NCBI RefSeq assembly: GCF_000400465.1
Contig: NW_008806279.1
Span: 124,001-188,000, forward strand
Length of the DNA: 64,000 nucleotides
Direction of reading: 5' to 3'
DNA from: Wallemia ichthyophaga EXF-994
Taxonomy: Eukaryota; Basidiomycota; Wallemiomycetes; Wallemiales; Wallemiaceae
Shown: positions 1 through 10,583 of the stretch, piece by piece
Layout of the letters: the number at the start of each line of letters is the position of its first letter
Numbering within the stretch: the first letter of the stretch is position 1
Notes under the pieces: model-generated
Seen by the model: only the letters and a program-made list of their open reading frames with translations
What the model was told of the DNA's origin: nothing
Databases searched by the model: none
Position numbers and translations under genes: made by a program

Positions 1-84
1 TCAACCATTTCCCACTCCGCCTCCTCCTTCCTTTTTCCGGTATAAAACCACTTCTTAATCCGTTACAGTCACCAGCAAATTACT

Positions 85-778
85 ATGTCACAAACGACTA
101 GCCCAGTTACCTCAGCACCAACATCGCCCTCCAAGCAATGGCCAAACCCAATGGAGGTGGGTGTCGCTATGCGCTGTGCGTAGCCACCACTAACCAACGC
201 CCCTCAGAACGTGCAAACTCCACTCGACAAGGATGAAGTGCACCAAGTGATTGGTAAACACGCGCAACCAAATTCTAACAAAATTTTAAGTGAGTGCAGT
301 TCACTATCTACTACGCCCGCCTAACACCTCCCCAGTCGGTTGGAAAAACTCCCCAGAAGGAAACAAAGCGCTGGATCACTACCTCAACAAGGTCTGCAGA
401 CAAGGCGACCACGTCATCCTCCTCGTTGTTCTCCCTACGTCCCTCTTCAAGACTTCTGGCTTCGGCACGGATGATAGAAAAATGGAGCGTAAGGCTTTGC
501 GTGATATGCAGGAGCACGCACAGACACTATCCGTTGAGAAGATAAAGCTTATTGAGGAGAAGGGTGCAACGGCATCCCTCGAAATCGTTCACGGAGAGCG
601 TAGATATGTTATTGAGTGGCTCGCTCACAGACGCTCTGTCGATCTCATCATCCTCGGCAGAAAGAAGGGTCATGCTCCTGCAAAGGGTCTCTCAAAGGTG
701 TTCATGGGTCACCCTGTTGGATCTACCGTGCAGCACGTCCTTCACAAGGTCTCAGTGCCCGTTTTGGTTGTCAACTAA
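85..778 (+). CDS. Universal stress protein (UspA domain)
   Basis: Predicted three-exon gene, about 198 aa: exons 85-156, 208-253 and 300-778, with introns of 51 and 46 nt (GT-AG, a ctaac branch in the second). The C-terminal part has the Usp nucleotide-binding pattern: LIILGRKKG, then GHPVGSTVQHVLH, then a terminal VPVLVV strand. This is the G-2x-G-9x-G(S/T) arrangement of ATP-binding members. The first roughly 40 residues are Ser/Pro/Thr-rich and low in complexity. Usp proteins are cytosolic stress-associated nucleotide-binding proteins whose exact role in fungi is poorly defined. The start is the first ATG that splices in frame. The second intron could alternatively end at 290, adding three in-frame residues. 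A second Usp gene lies at 21915-22536. Confidence 0.8.
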
Positions 779-929
779 GCGTTGAGCAGTTGTTTGTCTG
801 CGGATTGGATTCTTTTCTCTTATATTCTACTTCTACTTCGTATAATTATACATGTCACTTTACTTTAACGCGTAGCTGATACAAGATGGTGAGATTCATG
901 ATTCTTTGTGCTCTACCCATTACAACCAT

Positions 930-2012
930 TCAAAGCTTAGACTGGGGTATGTCGCGCTTCTTCCTCGCATACCCCATTCCCAAGACAACCTTTCCTGCCT
1001 GACTGTCGTTCTTCATTTCAAACGCCAGCACCTCACCAAGATCCCAGATACGCGTGGAGAGAGTATCGCCTGGGGAGACAGGTGAAGTGAATCTAGCGCC
1101 AACAGCGACGATAGCGCCGGGATCCCCACCGCCGATACCAACGATAAGGGCGCGAGTTGCGATACCATAAGTTGCGAGACCGTGCAAAATGGGTGCTTTG
1201 AAACCAGCCATCTTTGCCATAGCGGGATCGATGTGAAGGGGGTTATAATCACCGCTGAGTCGGTAGAGCGCTGCCTGGTCTTTGGACGTCTGCTCGGTGA
1301 TGACGACATCGGCGTCGCGCGCTGGCACGGGCGGTGCGGCAGGAGGACCAGCTACAGCGCGCGAGAAACGCGTTCCTGTCTTTGCACCGACATTGAATGT
1401 GGAAGACTGCACGAACAAGTGGATTGGGTGCGTTAGTGAGTGGGATTTGGAATATGAGAGTATGTCCCACTCACAAACATCCTGGCGTACACGTTACTGC
1501 CGTTGCAGAGAGTGGATTCAGTATCGACGACAATCCCTTTGGCTGGCGTTGGTGTTAGATAGTGGATAAATCAATACCACCGCTACCGACCATTCTCGTG
1601 GACACCGACGATGCGCTTCTTCATCACAAATACGTCACCGTCGTCGCGGCTGTCGAGAGGCAGGGGCTTGAGCATCTCGCAGTACTGAGAGCCGTGCAAT
1701 ATCCGCCCTGGATCCATCTCAGGCAGACCGGGTACATTGCCGGACATCTTGCTGGCATAAGCGAAGAAATCAACGACGGTGCTGCTGTCACCTTTGAAAT
1801 TAAGCACAACGGGATACGTGGGGAGTGCAGCAAACGCTGCGTCGTTCTCGTAGACGAGACTTAATTCGCTGGCTTTGGATCCCACCCCGAGTGCGTATAC
1901 TGTTCTTGTCGTTAGCTGTGTATTATTATTTACTGCCAAGCTCACATAGCAAATCACGCGTATTCCAGCTCACTTTCTCGTCCTCGAATTTGAAATCAAG
2001 TGCTTTGTCCAT
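930..2012 (-). CDS. Peroxisomal enoyl-CoA hydratase 2 (MaoC-like, hot-dog fold)
   Basis: Four exons (1974-2012, 1591-1915, 1475-1542, 930-1406) give 302 aa. The C-terminal half carries the hydratase-2 signature YNPLHIDPAMAKMAGFKAPI followed by LHG, containing the catalytic Asp and His of the R-specific hydratase. The N-terminal half is the degenerate first hot-dog repeat, starting with TTRTVYALGVG as in Fox2-type proteins. The protein ends in SKL, a canonical PTS1 signal, so it should act in the peroxisome hydrating trans-2-enoyl-CoA during beta-oxidation. In most fungi this activity is the C-terminal domain of the multifunctional Fox2 protein; here it is a stand-alone protein of the usual hydratase-2 length. 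Exon 3 was joined through the gtcggt donor at 1590 because it alone keeps the frame. Confidence 0.88.
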
Positions 2013-2167
2013 CGTTTTGGTTTAAGCGCTTGTAAGCGGTGGAATCGCAATTACCTACCAATAGCAAACCAACCAATTTATGCCAGGGAATTTACTACAT
2101 AAACATTCTATTCAATACAAATTCAATAATAATATTATTTCTCTTTAAAGTGAAAAACTTCACTTCC

Positions 2168-3238
2168 TCACTCACGAGTATCAAACGCTTTGACTAGTCC
2201 ATACGCTGATCCGGCGGCAAGTCCACCCACTGCTACCATGCTTACACCACCATACAAATAACCTCCAACTCCGCCCTGAAAGAGTGAGTTAGCAAAGTTC
2301 AAAGCATTTAAAAAGCATCAATCACTCACTGTACCACCCGTGAAATGTTGCTTCAAGACTCCAAACATAAAGAGAACCAGGCCTGTAACCAGAATGGACA
2401 CTCTAAAGGCTTCGTGTGCCTCCTCGATGAAGAAGAAGGGGAGAAGTGGCCACATACCCCCAAGAGCATAACCCATGCCGACGGTGAGAGCAGATTTGAT
2501 CAGTTTGGAGGTGGGTACCTCTTCGACATTCTCGCCATACTTGAGAAGGAAAGCGGTGAGGCCGTGCTCATCAGACCATCTAAGATTGGTGGTTGGGAGA
2601 GGCGTAGGTTTCCTACCAAACTTGATAGCGAGCGATCTGAGGAAAGAGGGCGGTTGAGGTGGTGCAGGTGGTTCCAGTTGGGAGAGCTGTGCAGCGACGC
2701 CATTGGACAACTCCTGCGATACACCCACAGCGCCGAGAACATCATGAACCTCGCGCTCCATCTCACCCGCACAGCTACGCGCAACTCTCTGACGCGTAAC
2801 TCTGCGCAGGTATTTAAAGTGATTCATTTCAGCCTCTGAACTGAGAAAGCCACCCAGCCCCATGGAAATGGATCCAGCTAGCACCTCACTGAGACCACCG
2901 AGAATAACGAGCTTCGAATCGCCCAAACCGGCCAAACCAGCAACTAGCGCAGGCGGTACAGCCAAACCATCACTCAAACCTATGACAAGATCTGAGACTG
3001 TGTCGGGATCAATCCACAAATCGCGTTCGTCTTCGCCTTTCAATTCTCTACAGCACACGCCGCGCGCGTGCTTGTCGCATTTGTTGGGGTCGTCGTTGTC
3101 GTCGCTCGCGTCGTTACCGTGGCTGGTCATCCACACTGGCTCATTCTCCACTCTCTCAACGACATCCTGGCTCCTTTTTGGCAGCTTATTCTGCAGGCAA
3201 GATCCGCCGCAACAATCTTTTGGATTTTCGCAGGCCAT
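2168..3238 (-). CDS. CCC1: VIT1/CCC1-family vacuolar Fe/Mn transporter
   Basis: Two exons (2330-3238, 2168-2275; 54-nt intron with gctaac branch) give 338 aa. After a Cys/Asp-rich N-terminal tail of about 85 residues comes the family core: DLVIGLSDGLAVPPALVAGL, then GGLSEVLAGSISMGLGGFLS with the conserved Glu, then AEMNHFKYL, a cytosolic metal-binding-type helical insert, and three more membrane segments. The small last exon adds the final transmembrane helix (GGVGGYLYGG to VKAFDTRE). CCC1/VIT1 proteins import ferrous iron and manganese into the vacuole in exchange for protons. Divergent from the adaptin-like gene, with 107 bp between start codons. Confidence 0.9.
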
Positions 3239-3345
3239 TTGGTGGTGGTGGTGTTGGTGATGGAGAAGATAAAGGGAGATAAAATATAAAAATATTCAAA
3301 TGGCTTGTAATTTATTCATATCTTATACCTACCCATCTCACCACC

Positions 3346-4750
3346 ATGACTTCACTCTCCACGTTATTCACAACCGGCGCACACAGCAAGGCGCACGACG
3401 CGCTGATAGGCAGGCTGGAAGAATCCGATGCGGGATCTTCCGAAGCCCAGCGGGAGAAAGCGGCGCTGCTGCAGTTGCTCGCTGGCCAGACGGAGAGTGG
3501 GCAGATAAGCGAGATACTAATAATGCTAATGAACGCGGATATCTACGACAACACGCGCGGCACATACGACACCATGCATAGCGCACTATACCCCGCCATA
3601 TCACTAGCAGAGCGGGGCACACTGCGCGAGAAGCGTGTGGGATATATGTACATAGCACAGTATGGGCAGGCGCACACGGACGATCTCCTGCTGCTCGTCA
3701 ACACACTCTCGAAGGATCTGAGTAGCGGGTGCATTCCGCGCGTACTAATGGCACTGCACCTCGTTATACACCGCCCTTTCTCGCAAGTCGTCCCGGCCGT
3801 GAGCAAGACGATGGTGGCGCTGCTCCATCACTCCACCTCTTTAGTGCGAATACGCACCGCGCAGGCCATATCCCGCCTTTTGTCTGTAGGCGACGGCGGG
3901 TTTGACGGGGATATTCTGCGTGAATGGTGTGATGATAACGAGGATAATAACGGTAACGATAACGATAATGATAACGATAACGATAACGATAACGTTCATG
4001 AGAATGAGATTGGCGACGGCTGGTTGGTAGCGAAACTCCACCTCAGACGACAACTAGATGAGCAGCCCAGACAGGCGATATACGCACGCAAATTACGTCA
4101 TCTAATAGATAGCCGGGATAGTCACGATAGTCACGATAACCAACAAAACAACAGAGACACTCTCGCACTACATCCTCTCTACACACTGCACCTCTTACAC
4201 ACACTTGCACGACGCCTTGAGCAGCCAGTGCAACCTGGGCAAAATGAGGAGCTCGCAACGATACCCACAAAGGAGCTCCTGGAGCAGCTGAGTACGACCG
4301 CCTCGCCCTACAAACACGCTATAGGAGTGGAAGTGATGAAGGTGATAGCGATGGTAGCGGTGAGGGGAAATGCAGCGGACAACGCGGCTTTTCTCCCTCT
4401 TCTCTCCACCTACATCGCCCAGTTAGTGGGAGACACACGCGCAAACACCCCCAACCACAGACACGGTGTGCTGGCACACATACTCGCCCTCCCGCCCCAC
4501 ACTGCCAACAGTATCCTGGGCGAGAAGGAAACAGTGTATGTGATGGAGACTCTCGATCACCCCGATTACAGCTTGCGCAGGAAGGTATTATGGACGCTAG
4601 TGCTAAACATTCACACTCACACTCGCACAGGCCGCACATGTGCTCAAACATGTCAACATACACATCCTCACTCAATACCATCGCCTCCTCCACGCTGCCA
4701 ACCCGCAACGGGCGGCGGAGCTGAGCGATCTTGTGTGCACAACCGAATAG
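3346..4750 (+). CDS. Short AP-4-epsilon-like adaptin
   Basis: Two exons (3346-4584, 4631-4750; 46-nt intron) give 452 aa. The N-terminal half resembles the trunk of large adaptins. GTLREKRVGYMYIAQYG and LLLLVNTLSKDLSS match the epsilon subunit of AP-4 best from memory, and ETLDHPDYSLRRKA near the end matches the equivalent ECLDHPD helix. The conventional epsilon subunit is over 1,000 aa with a hinge and ear; here the protein stops after the trunk. A low-complexity insert of about 20 residues rich in Asp and Asn (from gataac repeats) interrupts the trunk near residue 210. The second exon was chosen because it restores an adaptin-like helix in frame. It could instead be a derived AP-1/AP-2 large-chain relative; the AP-1 gamma gene is separate, at 30658. 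Confidence 0.6.
3953..3994 (+). repeat. 6-bp microsatellite (gataac) inside the adaptin-like gene
   Basis: About seven imperfect copies of a gataac unit lie in frame and encode alternating Asn and Asp. The unit length is a multiple of three, so copy-number change would not break the reading frame. Confidence 0.85.
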
Positions 4751-4847
4751 AGACGCTGTGTGCATATATCGTAACGATTGTGTACTTTGTTGAGGTATAT
4801 AATATAAAATAGTAGATAGTCATGCTAGTCGTGCTAATTAGTGAGGA

Positions 4848-7551
4848 CTAAAACTTGTCCAGATCAATCAGCTCGAATTTGAGAGGCTCGAATGGATAAC
4901 CCTCAGCCTTATAATGTTTGCCATTAGCCTCGACCCTGCAAGCACGAGTGAGTGAGGGATGCGCAGAATAATAAAATATCCAACCTACCAATGCAGACGG
5001 AGAGCGTGCAAAAAGGCAGACATGCCCTCCATGAGACAGAGGATAGCGATAGTGAGTACGAACCAGAATGTACCAGCGAGGGCAAGAGCTACAGCCCCCT
5101 TCACCCCACTGGTCGCCAAAGCTGGTGCGAGTATCATAGTCCACAAGACCTCACTGAGCTGGGCGTGCGCGAGCGACAATGCCCATAAACGTAAATAAGA
5201 TGCCTGACGGGGGAGTGTGAGTGCGTGTTAGGAAAGAAAATAGCCCACCAACAGTATTGGAGATGCAACCCAGGACGAATTCGATAGTGTGGATGATCTG
5301 ATGGATAGCCACATCGCCAATTGCAAACTCGTGCGCATGGTCGTGATCACCATCGCCGCGCTCACTCGCAGCTGAGGAACGGAGGTCGTCGGCGTCTGCT
5401 CCTGCATCCTCACCCTCACTGACACCCGCATAGCCCGCACCCGTCGTCCGCACATGCTCCTTCCATTCAAGGTAGGGCTTCGCGAGAAGCATCCACGGTA
5501 CGCACACGGCCGCAATGAGAAGCAGAACCACTTGCACAAAACCTTGTCCGCGGAACAGCTGCTGCGAAGGATCGAGACTGCCAGGACTAAGGAACATGTA
5601 AATAAGCATGTTGAGCAGCCCCGGTGGGCCGTGCTCAGAGCTACTCCAGTCTGTGCACCACTTCACCACTATACATACCACCAGATAACCGAAAATTGAA
5701 TTGAGGAAAAGCATCTGCGGAAGCCACTCAGCTACGATGTACTCCGGCTTCTTCTCGCGCAGGTAATTGGGTATGTTGAGACATATGGCGAATGACATGT
5801 GGATCACCCCCATTACTATCGACATCTTCATCTTGAGCGAGTTGGTAAATACTAGACTGTTCTCCGCTCCGTGCCAAGCTGGGTCTAGACCGAATATGTA
5901 CGGGTCGCGTACTTGGTCGGCTTCAACTGTGCTCTGACCGGGTGATGGATCCGGGAAGCTGAACGCTGACGTGAAAATGTGCAGGCTGCGACTGAACATG
6001 TCATTGTAGAGCAGTCCAGTGTAGATGGAAAATGCACCCATGAGGAGAATAATATAGCGGCCGCCAAAGAAAGTCTCTGACATTTCATCCAATTTTCTCT
6101 TGGATATACTCTTCTCAAAGTAAACCAATATTGCCGCGGTGAGAAAGACAAGTATACCATGACCGATATCACCAAACATGACGGCGAATAGGAAGGGGAA
6201 AGTGATAATAGTGTACAGACCAGGATTTACCTCCTGGTAAGTAGCGATACCGTATGCGTCGACAATGTTTTGGAAACCCTGAGTGAATTTGTTGGTACGG
6301 TGGTAAGTAGGTGGCATACGCTTTGCTTTGATTTCGTCGACGATGGGAGACACATTGGAGTTAACGTTGGATGAAGCCCTCTTAAGAGCCTGCTGGACAG
6401 CGGTAATTTCATGAGATGGGACCCAACCTTCTGCCAGTAAAGTGTGGTGTCTTTCATCGTAGTGAAAAAGATTCAAAGTCGCGTATACAGTCTTCTCCTT
6501 TCTGACAATTGAAGACCAGGTCGCGATGTCAGAAGCGATAGTAGACAATTCAGTGCGACGAGATTGAGCAGTGTGGTAAAGGATAGTGTGCATATCCTCA
6601 ATTTGCTGATTGAGTAGAGACAAAGCTTCAGAACGACGATCAGAGTTTGAAGAGATGGAAAAGGTAGTTGCACCCATTCCATCACCAACTTTACGAATTT
6701 TGTTGAGTAGCTCTTGACCATCAGCGAAAATGATGAAGATAGATTTGTTTGAATTGTCTTGTGCGCTATTTGCACCGTAAGGGAGGGTGATTTGATCCAA
6801 GTCATTGTGAGTCATGTAGAGGTTACCTCTAAGGACTCTCCAAAGAATACGTTCAAAGGTAGCCAATTTTGATCTATCGATCGTACCAACGACGAAATCC
6901 AATTCAAGGTTAGCAAAGTGGCTGGATTCAGATTGAATATCATTATCGTGGTTTAATAAAGGACTGCTGTCTTCGTGGAGAGAGGAGTCATCGATAGAAG
7001 ATCTAATATCGTCTTTATAGTTGCTATTAACGTTGTTAAAGAAGGTAGAAACTTCTCTAATTGCTTGTCTAGTCTCCTGTAGCTTGTAGCAATCCAAGCT
7101 GAGAGATTCAAATGACGTATTGAGCTGTGATAGTCTATTATCGTGATCACCCAGTTTAACATGAATCTCATCAAGCAATTGAGGACCTTGGTGGGATCTA
7201 TCCAATTCGATCGACTGATCAAGGTCAAATTCGAGAATATTCTCAATTTGACGAATTTTAACGTTATCTTTGTGGATTTGAGAGATAAAAAAACGTAAAG
7301 ATGTCTCCATTTGATCAATACGCCTAATTTCGTTCGTAAAGCTGCGTTGGAATGGATTTAAGTCTGGATTGAGATCTCTGAACTGGACTAAACCGAGATC
7401 TCCCAAGTGAAGTACGCTATCGTGAGCAATCTCTGTGGGTACGTAGAACTGAACAAGACTGATATCTTCTGAGCCTGGAGATGGAGATGAATAAAGAGAT
7501 GAAATAAATAATTAAAATCTTACGAAATAAAGCGGGTGGCATATCCATCAT
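4848..7551 (-). CDS. VPH1: V-type H+-ATPase subunit a (Vo sector)
   Basis: Four exons (7524-7551, 5253-7474, 4989-5203, 4848-4935) give 850 aa, the usual family length. The N-terminal cytosolic half begins [20 protein letters not shown], as in Vph1/Stv1. The C-terminal half has eight or so membrane helices, including [16 protein letters not shown] and [20 protein letters not shown]. The Arg in YLRLW corresponds to the essential proton-channel arginine of Vph1, and it lies just after a splice junction. [12 protein letters not shown] and [22 protein letters not shown]-type helices follow. It translocates protons into the vacuole and Golgi/endosomes. Divergent with the winged-helix gene, 80 bp apart. 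Confidence 0.95.
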
Positions 7552-7631
7552 CAGCTAACCCAGATGAACGTGTCGAGTCAACCACCAACTAGTTTTGAAA
7601 GATAAAATTTAAAATCAATTATAACCTGGGA

Positions 7632-8789
7632 ATGGAAGAGTTTATTAAATTGGCTAAAAACAAAAAATTAAATTTACCCGCAGAGGCTTTTAATGATAGT
7701 CCATTTATGGCTATTTGTGGGATTCTTGCAATTCACAAGCGAGCGCTGAGTCCATTAGAGATTGCAAAGGAGCTTAAACAGAGGAATTGGAGTGGATTTA
7801 GTGGAAACGCACCAGCTACCTCGATAAATAATATATTTCGTCACAGGGAATCAACAAATATTATCAGAAAGCATAAATTATCTGGTACTGCGAATGATGA
7901 TAAAATTCTCCCTCACATTGGCATCTCTTCAAACGTATCTACTAAATCAAATAGAGCAGGCGTAATTTACTTTTTAAACTGTGAAATTTTTGATCAGAAA
8001 TCTCCTTGGGAAGCCGCAGGTGTTATAGATCCATATAGGAGCTCCAAACCTACACACAGTTCAAACCCTTCAAATCCAACAAAGAGAAGATTTTCAGACA
8101 GAATAACTAATCAACCAATCAAATCTAGAAAATTAACGAAGTACCCGATTTCACCTGCTAACAGTGATCATGAAGATAAAAACCCACAAACACATCGTAG
8201 ACTGAGATCTAATCACACCGTCGACATGAACCTTGACCTCTTGGATGACTTACCAAAACCATCCTCAAAACCTAAGAATAGGTCAAATAAACCTGCAGTC
8301 GTCAGTGATAATCCTGTTCTTACTCCTCCTTCACCTCCCCAATCTCAAACTTCTCAACAACAAGACGATGACTTTCTGGTTTCAATCATGTCACCTTCGG
8401 ATAACTTTTCAGATCCACCAGGCTCACCAGACTTACCAAAGTCACCAGGAAGCACCGACCAAAACGCCCACCAAAACACCAATTACCAACCACATAAATC
8501 TACAAAACTTGCCAGCATGTCATCACTCGAGAAAGAACTCGATGAACTATCACCGCTATCCAACCAAATGGATTGCGTTGAGTCGAAAGATGACGTCATA
8601 TGCAACTTAGCCACTCCACCACTGTCACCAAGACTATCTGACGATTTATCAGTCGATGCTCTCGAAGAGCTAGACACTCTTTGGACACACCAAGTTAATC
8701 GCACTCGCAGAGCAGATAGCTTGGTTGACAGAGACCTTTTCAACAGCTTGAACTATGTTGAATCTATCAGAGCTGCAGCTAGGCAGTAA
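7632..8789 (+). CDS. Winged-helix (GDS1/HARE-like) domain protein
   Basis: Single-exon ORF of 385 aa. Residues about 22-75 (FMAICGILAIHKRALSPLEI, then a KELKQRNWSGF turn and NNIFRHRE) resemble the helix-turn-helix fold seen in fungal Gds1-like and HARE-HTH proteins, with a further conserved stretch to about residue 135 (GVIYFLNCEIFD). The rest is disordered and rich in Ser, Pro, Asn and Asp, with several SP/TP sites and a basic stretch near residue 150 that could be a nuclear signal. The domain assignment is from recollection of the pattern, so the role in transcription is inferred. No second exon is needed. Confidence 0.6.
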   Translation: MEEFIKLAKNKKLNLPAEAFNDSPFMAICGILAIHKRALSPLEIAKELKQRNWSGFSGNAPATSINNIFRHRESTNIIRKHKLSGTANDDKILPHIGISSNVSTKSNRAGVIYFLNCEIFDQKSPWEAAGVIDPYRSSKPTHSSNPSNPTKRRFSDRITNQPIKSRKLTKYPISPANSDHEDKNPQTHRRLRSNHTVDMNLDLLDDLPKPSSKPKNRSNKPAVVSDNPVLTPPSPPQSQTSQQQDDDFLVSIMSPSDNFSDPPGSPDLPKSPGSTDQNAHQNTNYQPHKSTKLASMSSLEKELDELSPLSNQMDCVESKDDVICNLATPPLSPRLSDDLSVDALEELDTLWTHQVNRTRRADSLVDRDLFNSLNYVESIRAAARQ

Positions 8790-8980
8790 TGGTAGTGTAT
8801 TACTACGACATGATGCTTATTATTTATGACTATGACAGATTATGACAGAATATATACTAGATCACTACTCCAGCTTAAACCAATTTGTATTGCACTCTGT
8901 ATAACAAACAATTGACTCTATTTGATTCTTGTATAACATGATTCAAAAAACAAATCAATGAGCTTCTTCATTATTTCAGC

Positions 8981-9485
8981 TTAGCTAGTCAGAACTGTTG
9001 TGAGGGTTGTTTGTGAGTGTGTGAGAGCAGAAGCCAGCCAGCACTCACGCGTAAGAACGACGTCTCCGTGGAGTTTAGCCTGTGTGAGAGTGTGAGATGA
9101 GCCCGCTTATCCCACAGACAACTCATTGATGTAAATTTCGAGGTCCTGCGCTTGTCTCAGTTTGTGCTCTCCTCGTCTTCTAGCTTTCTGCTTACCAAGT
9201 TGAGATCGAGACGCAGTCCGAGTGCATCATCTCTCTCTTCCTCCTGCGTGACATTTCTACTCTCTTTGAGTGGCCCGCCGTTCTTGTCGGCGGTGAGGTC
9301 CGTGTGTGTGGGACCGATAGCCTGTCTGCCGAGTTCTGCGTAGCTGTCGGAGTGTGAGCGTGTACTTGTGCATTGAAGTATGCCTATGTGATCCTATTCG
9401 TACTCCACACTCACCTTTCCATCAATCCCCTGTCGATTCTGCTAACATCGACATTCTCTTTCTGTTTGCCTTTCTCAAGCGACAT
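8981..9485 (-). CDS. Small LDLNL/KAKLHGD-motif protein A (contains an AT-AC intron)
   Basis: Five exons (9415-9485, 9196-9343, 9127-9145, 9049-9081, 8981-8994) give 94 aa and keep the frame exactly. The C-terminus reads LGLRLDLNL, DLEIYIKAKLHGD, VVLTLLTS. This matches a short motif I recall at the C-terminus of many small fungal proteins of unknown function (LRLDLNL-x-KAKIHGDLTL). Three introns are GT-AG. The third, 9082-9126, starts ATGAGT and ends CAC, and only this AT-AC splice restores the Lys-Ala-Lys-Leu-His-Gly-Asp motif in frame. The N-terminal part is hydrophilic and acidic. Function unknown. Its neighbour at 9664-10266 is a paralog with the same intron position. Confidence 0.75.
9082..9126 (-). 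other. AT-AC intron (U2-type donor) in gene A
   Basis: On the minus strand the intron begins ATGAGTTG and ends TCTCACAC, followed by AG of the next exon. The donor is a GTGAGT consensus with the first G replaced by A. It lacks the ATATCC donor and TCCTTAAC branch typical of U12 introns, so it is best described as U2-type AT-AC. Sliding the boundaries gives only TA-CA as an alternative. Confidence 0.7.
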
Positions 9486-9663
9486 GCTTCTGCTTAGCGT
9501 ATTGATGCTTGCTAATGGCTAAAAAGCGTCTGGAAGTTCCCCTCGGCCAAGGCAGGGGGGTGACGTACAGGATGTGAAAAATTGACTTCATTTGAACGAA
9601 GGAATAAATCATCAATGTCATGCCTAAATCGTTACAAATGTGGTGCTATAGCTATCCTTGAGC

Positions 9664-10266
9664 CTATGCGAGAAGCTTGAGGCACACATCGCCGTGCAGT
9701 TTCGCCTGTGAAGTGATATGAGTGAGAAGGAGGCTGTGCAGCGCAGCACTTATTGATGAATATCTCCAATTCTAAATTGAGGTCTGTGTCTATGTGAATA
9801 TGTGCGTTGATACAATCTACTCACACCCACCGAGTCTCAGCGATATGGGATTGTTGCCTTTGTCGTTCTTTTTGCCGGTCTGAACGGCACCTTGAACGCC
9901 CTGGACTGCTTGTACGGCTGGCTGAGCAACACTGGTAGCTTCTTTAAGAACGTCCAGTGGCTGCTGAGTTACATCGACCGTCTTGCTGGCTGTGTCGACG
10001 ACTTGGCCAGTCGTGTTGATAACGTTGGTGGCATCAGAGAATGTCCCAGGAGCTGATTTCTTGCGTTGCTTGCGTGGTGCATTCTTCTTGGCTGGCTGGG
10101 TTGGCTGCGATGGGTTTCCTTGCTGTGAATCCTCTACAGTCTCAGCAGCCGCCTCAACCGTCTGGTTCGGTGAAACAAGCGTCTCATTTACCTCATACTC
10201 GCTATCAGATGCACTTAAAGAGTAGTCGACTTCTTCTGCCATTTCTGTCTTACCGTTTGAGCTCAT
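9664..10266 (-). CDS. LDLNL/KAKLHGD-motif protein B (contains an AT-AC intron)
   Basis: Three exons (9831-10266, 9754-9783, 9664-9707) give 169 aa. Residues 1-135 are polar and repetitive (KNAPRKQRKKSAPG, then a Val/Ala/Gln-rich helix-prone region QPAVQAVQGVQGAVQ). The C-terminus is ISLRLDLNLELEIFIKAKLH, then GDVCLKLLA, the same motif as gene A. The first intron is GT-AG (9784-9830). The second, 9708-9753, starts ATAAGT and ends TTCAC. Only that AT-AC removal regenerates the Lys codon and continues to a stop. Same orientation as gene A, start-to-stop spacing 178 bp, suggesting tandem duplication followed by divergence of the N-termini. Function unknown. Confidence 0.78.
9708..9753 (-). other. 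AT-AC intron (U2-type donor) in gene B
   Basis: On the minus strand it begins ATAAGTGCTG and ends CACTTCAC, followed by AG of the exon. It is 46 nt, like its GT-AG neighbours, and falls after the first base of the same Lys codon as the AT-AC intron in gene A. No GT donor in this stretch gives an open frame into the motif. Confidence 0.72.
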
Positions 10267-10583
10267 CGATGCGGGTGAAACAGAAGGAAAAGTGAGAAGA
10301 TATTGGTATGATAGAATTATATTCGACTAATTGTACAACAATGCATGTCTTGAATGCATGGGATGTGTGGGTGTGTATGAGTGATCATGTATCTGTCTGT
10401 CACGTCAGCAATGCCGCCATATACCTCCTTCAACCACAGCAACGCAAGTAGTTCAGACGGAAGGCAACAGTTTACGGGTGGTCCACATGGGGTTTTGCGC
10501 TCTTGGTTTTACATCCGTGTATTAACATCCTCACATACGTGCTGTGGTGGGTGGAGTGAAAAATTTCACTCACAATGGATAAA
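10267..10583. other. Intergenic region, gene B to mL60
   Basis: 317 bp between the start of gene B and the stop of mL60, both on the minus strand. It should hold the gene B promoter and the mL60 3' UTR. Short ORFs on both strands (for example 10381-10587 and 10472-10726) have no recognisable domain or splice partners. I see no RNA gene. Confidence 0.5.

Noticed and set aside
9152-9343. Plus-strand Ser-rich ORF of 63 aa
   Set aside because: It is antisense to exon 2 of gene A, which has consistent splice sites and phase on the minus strand.
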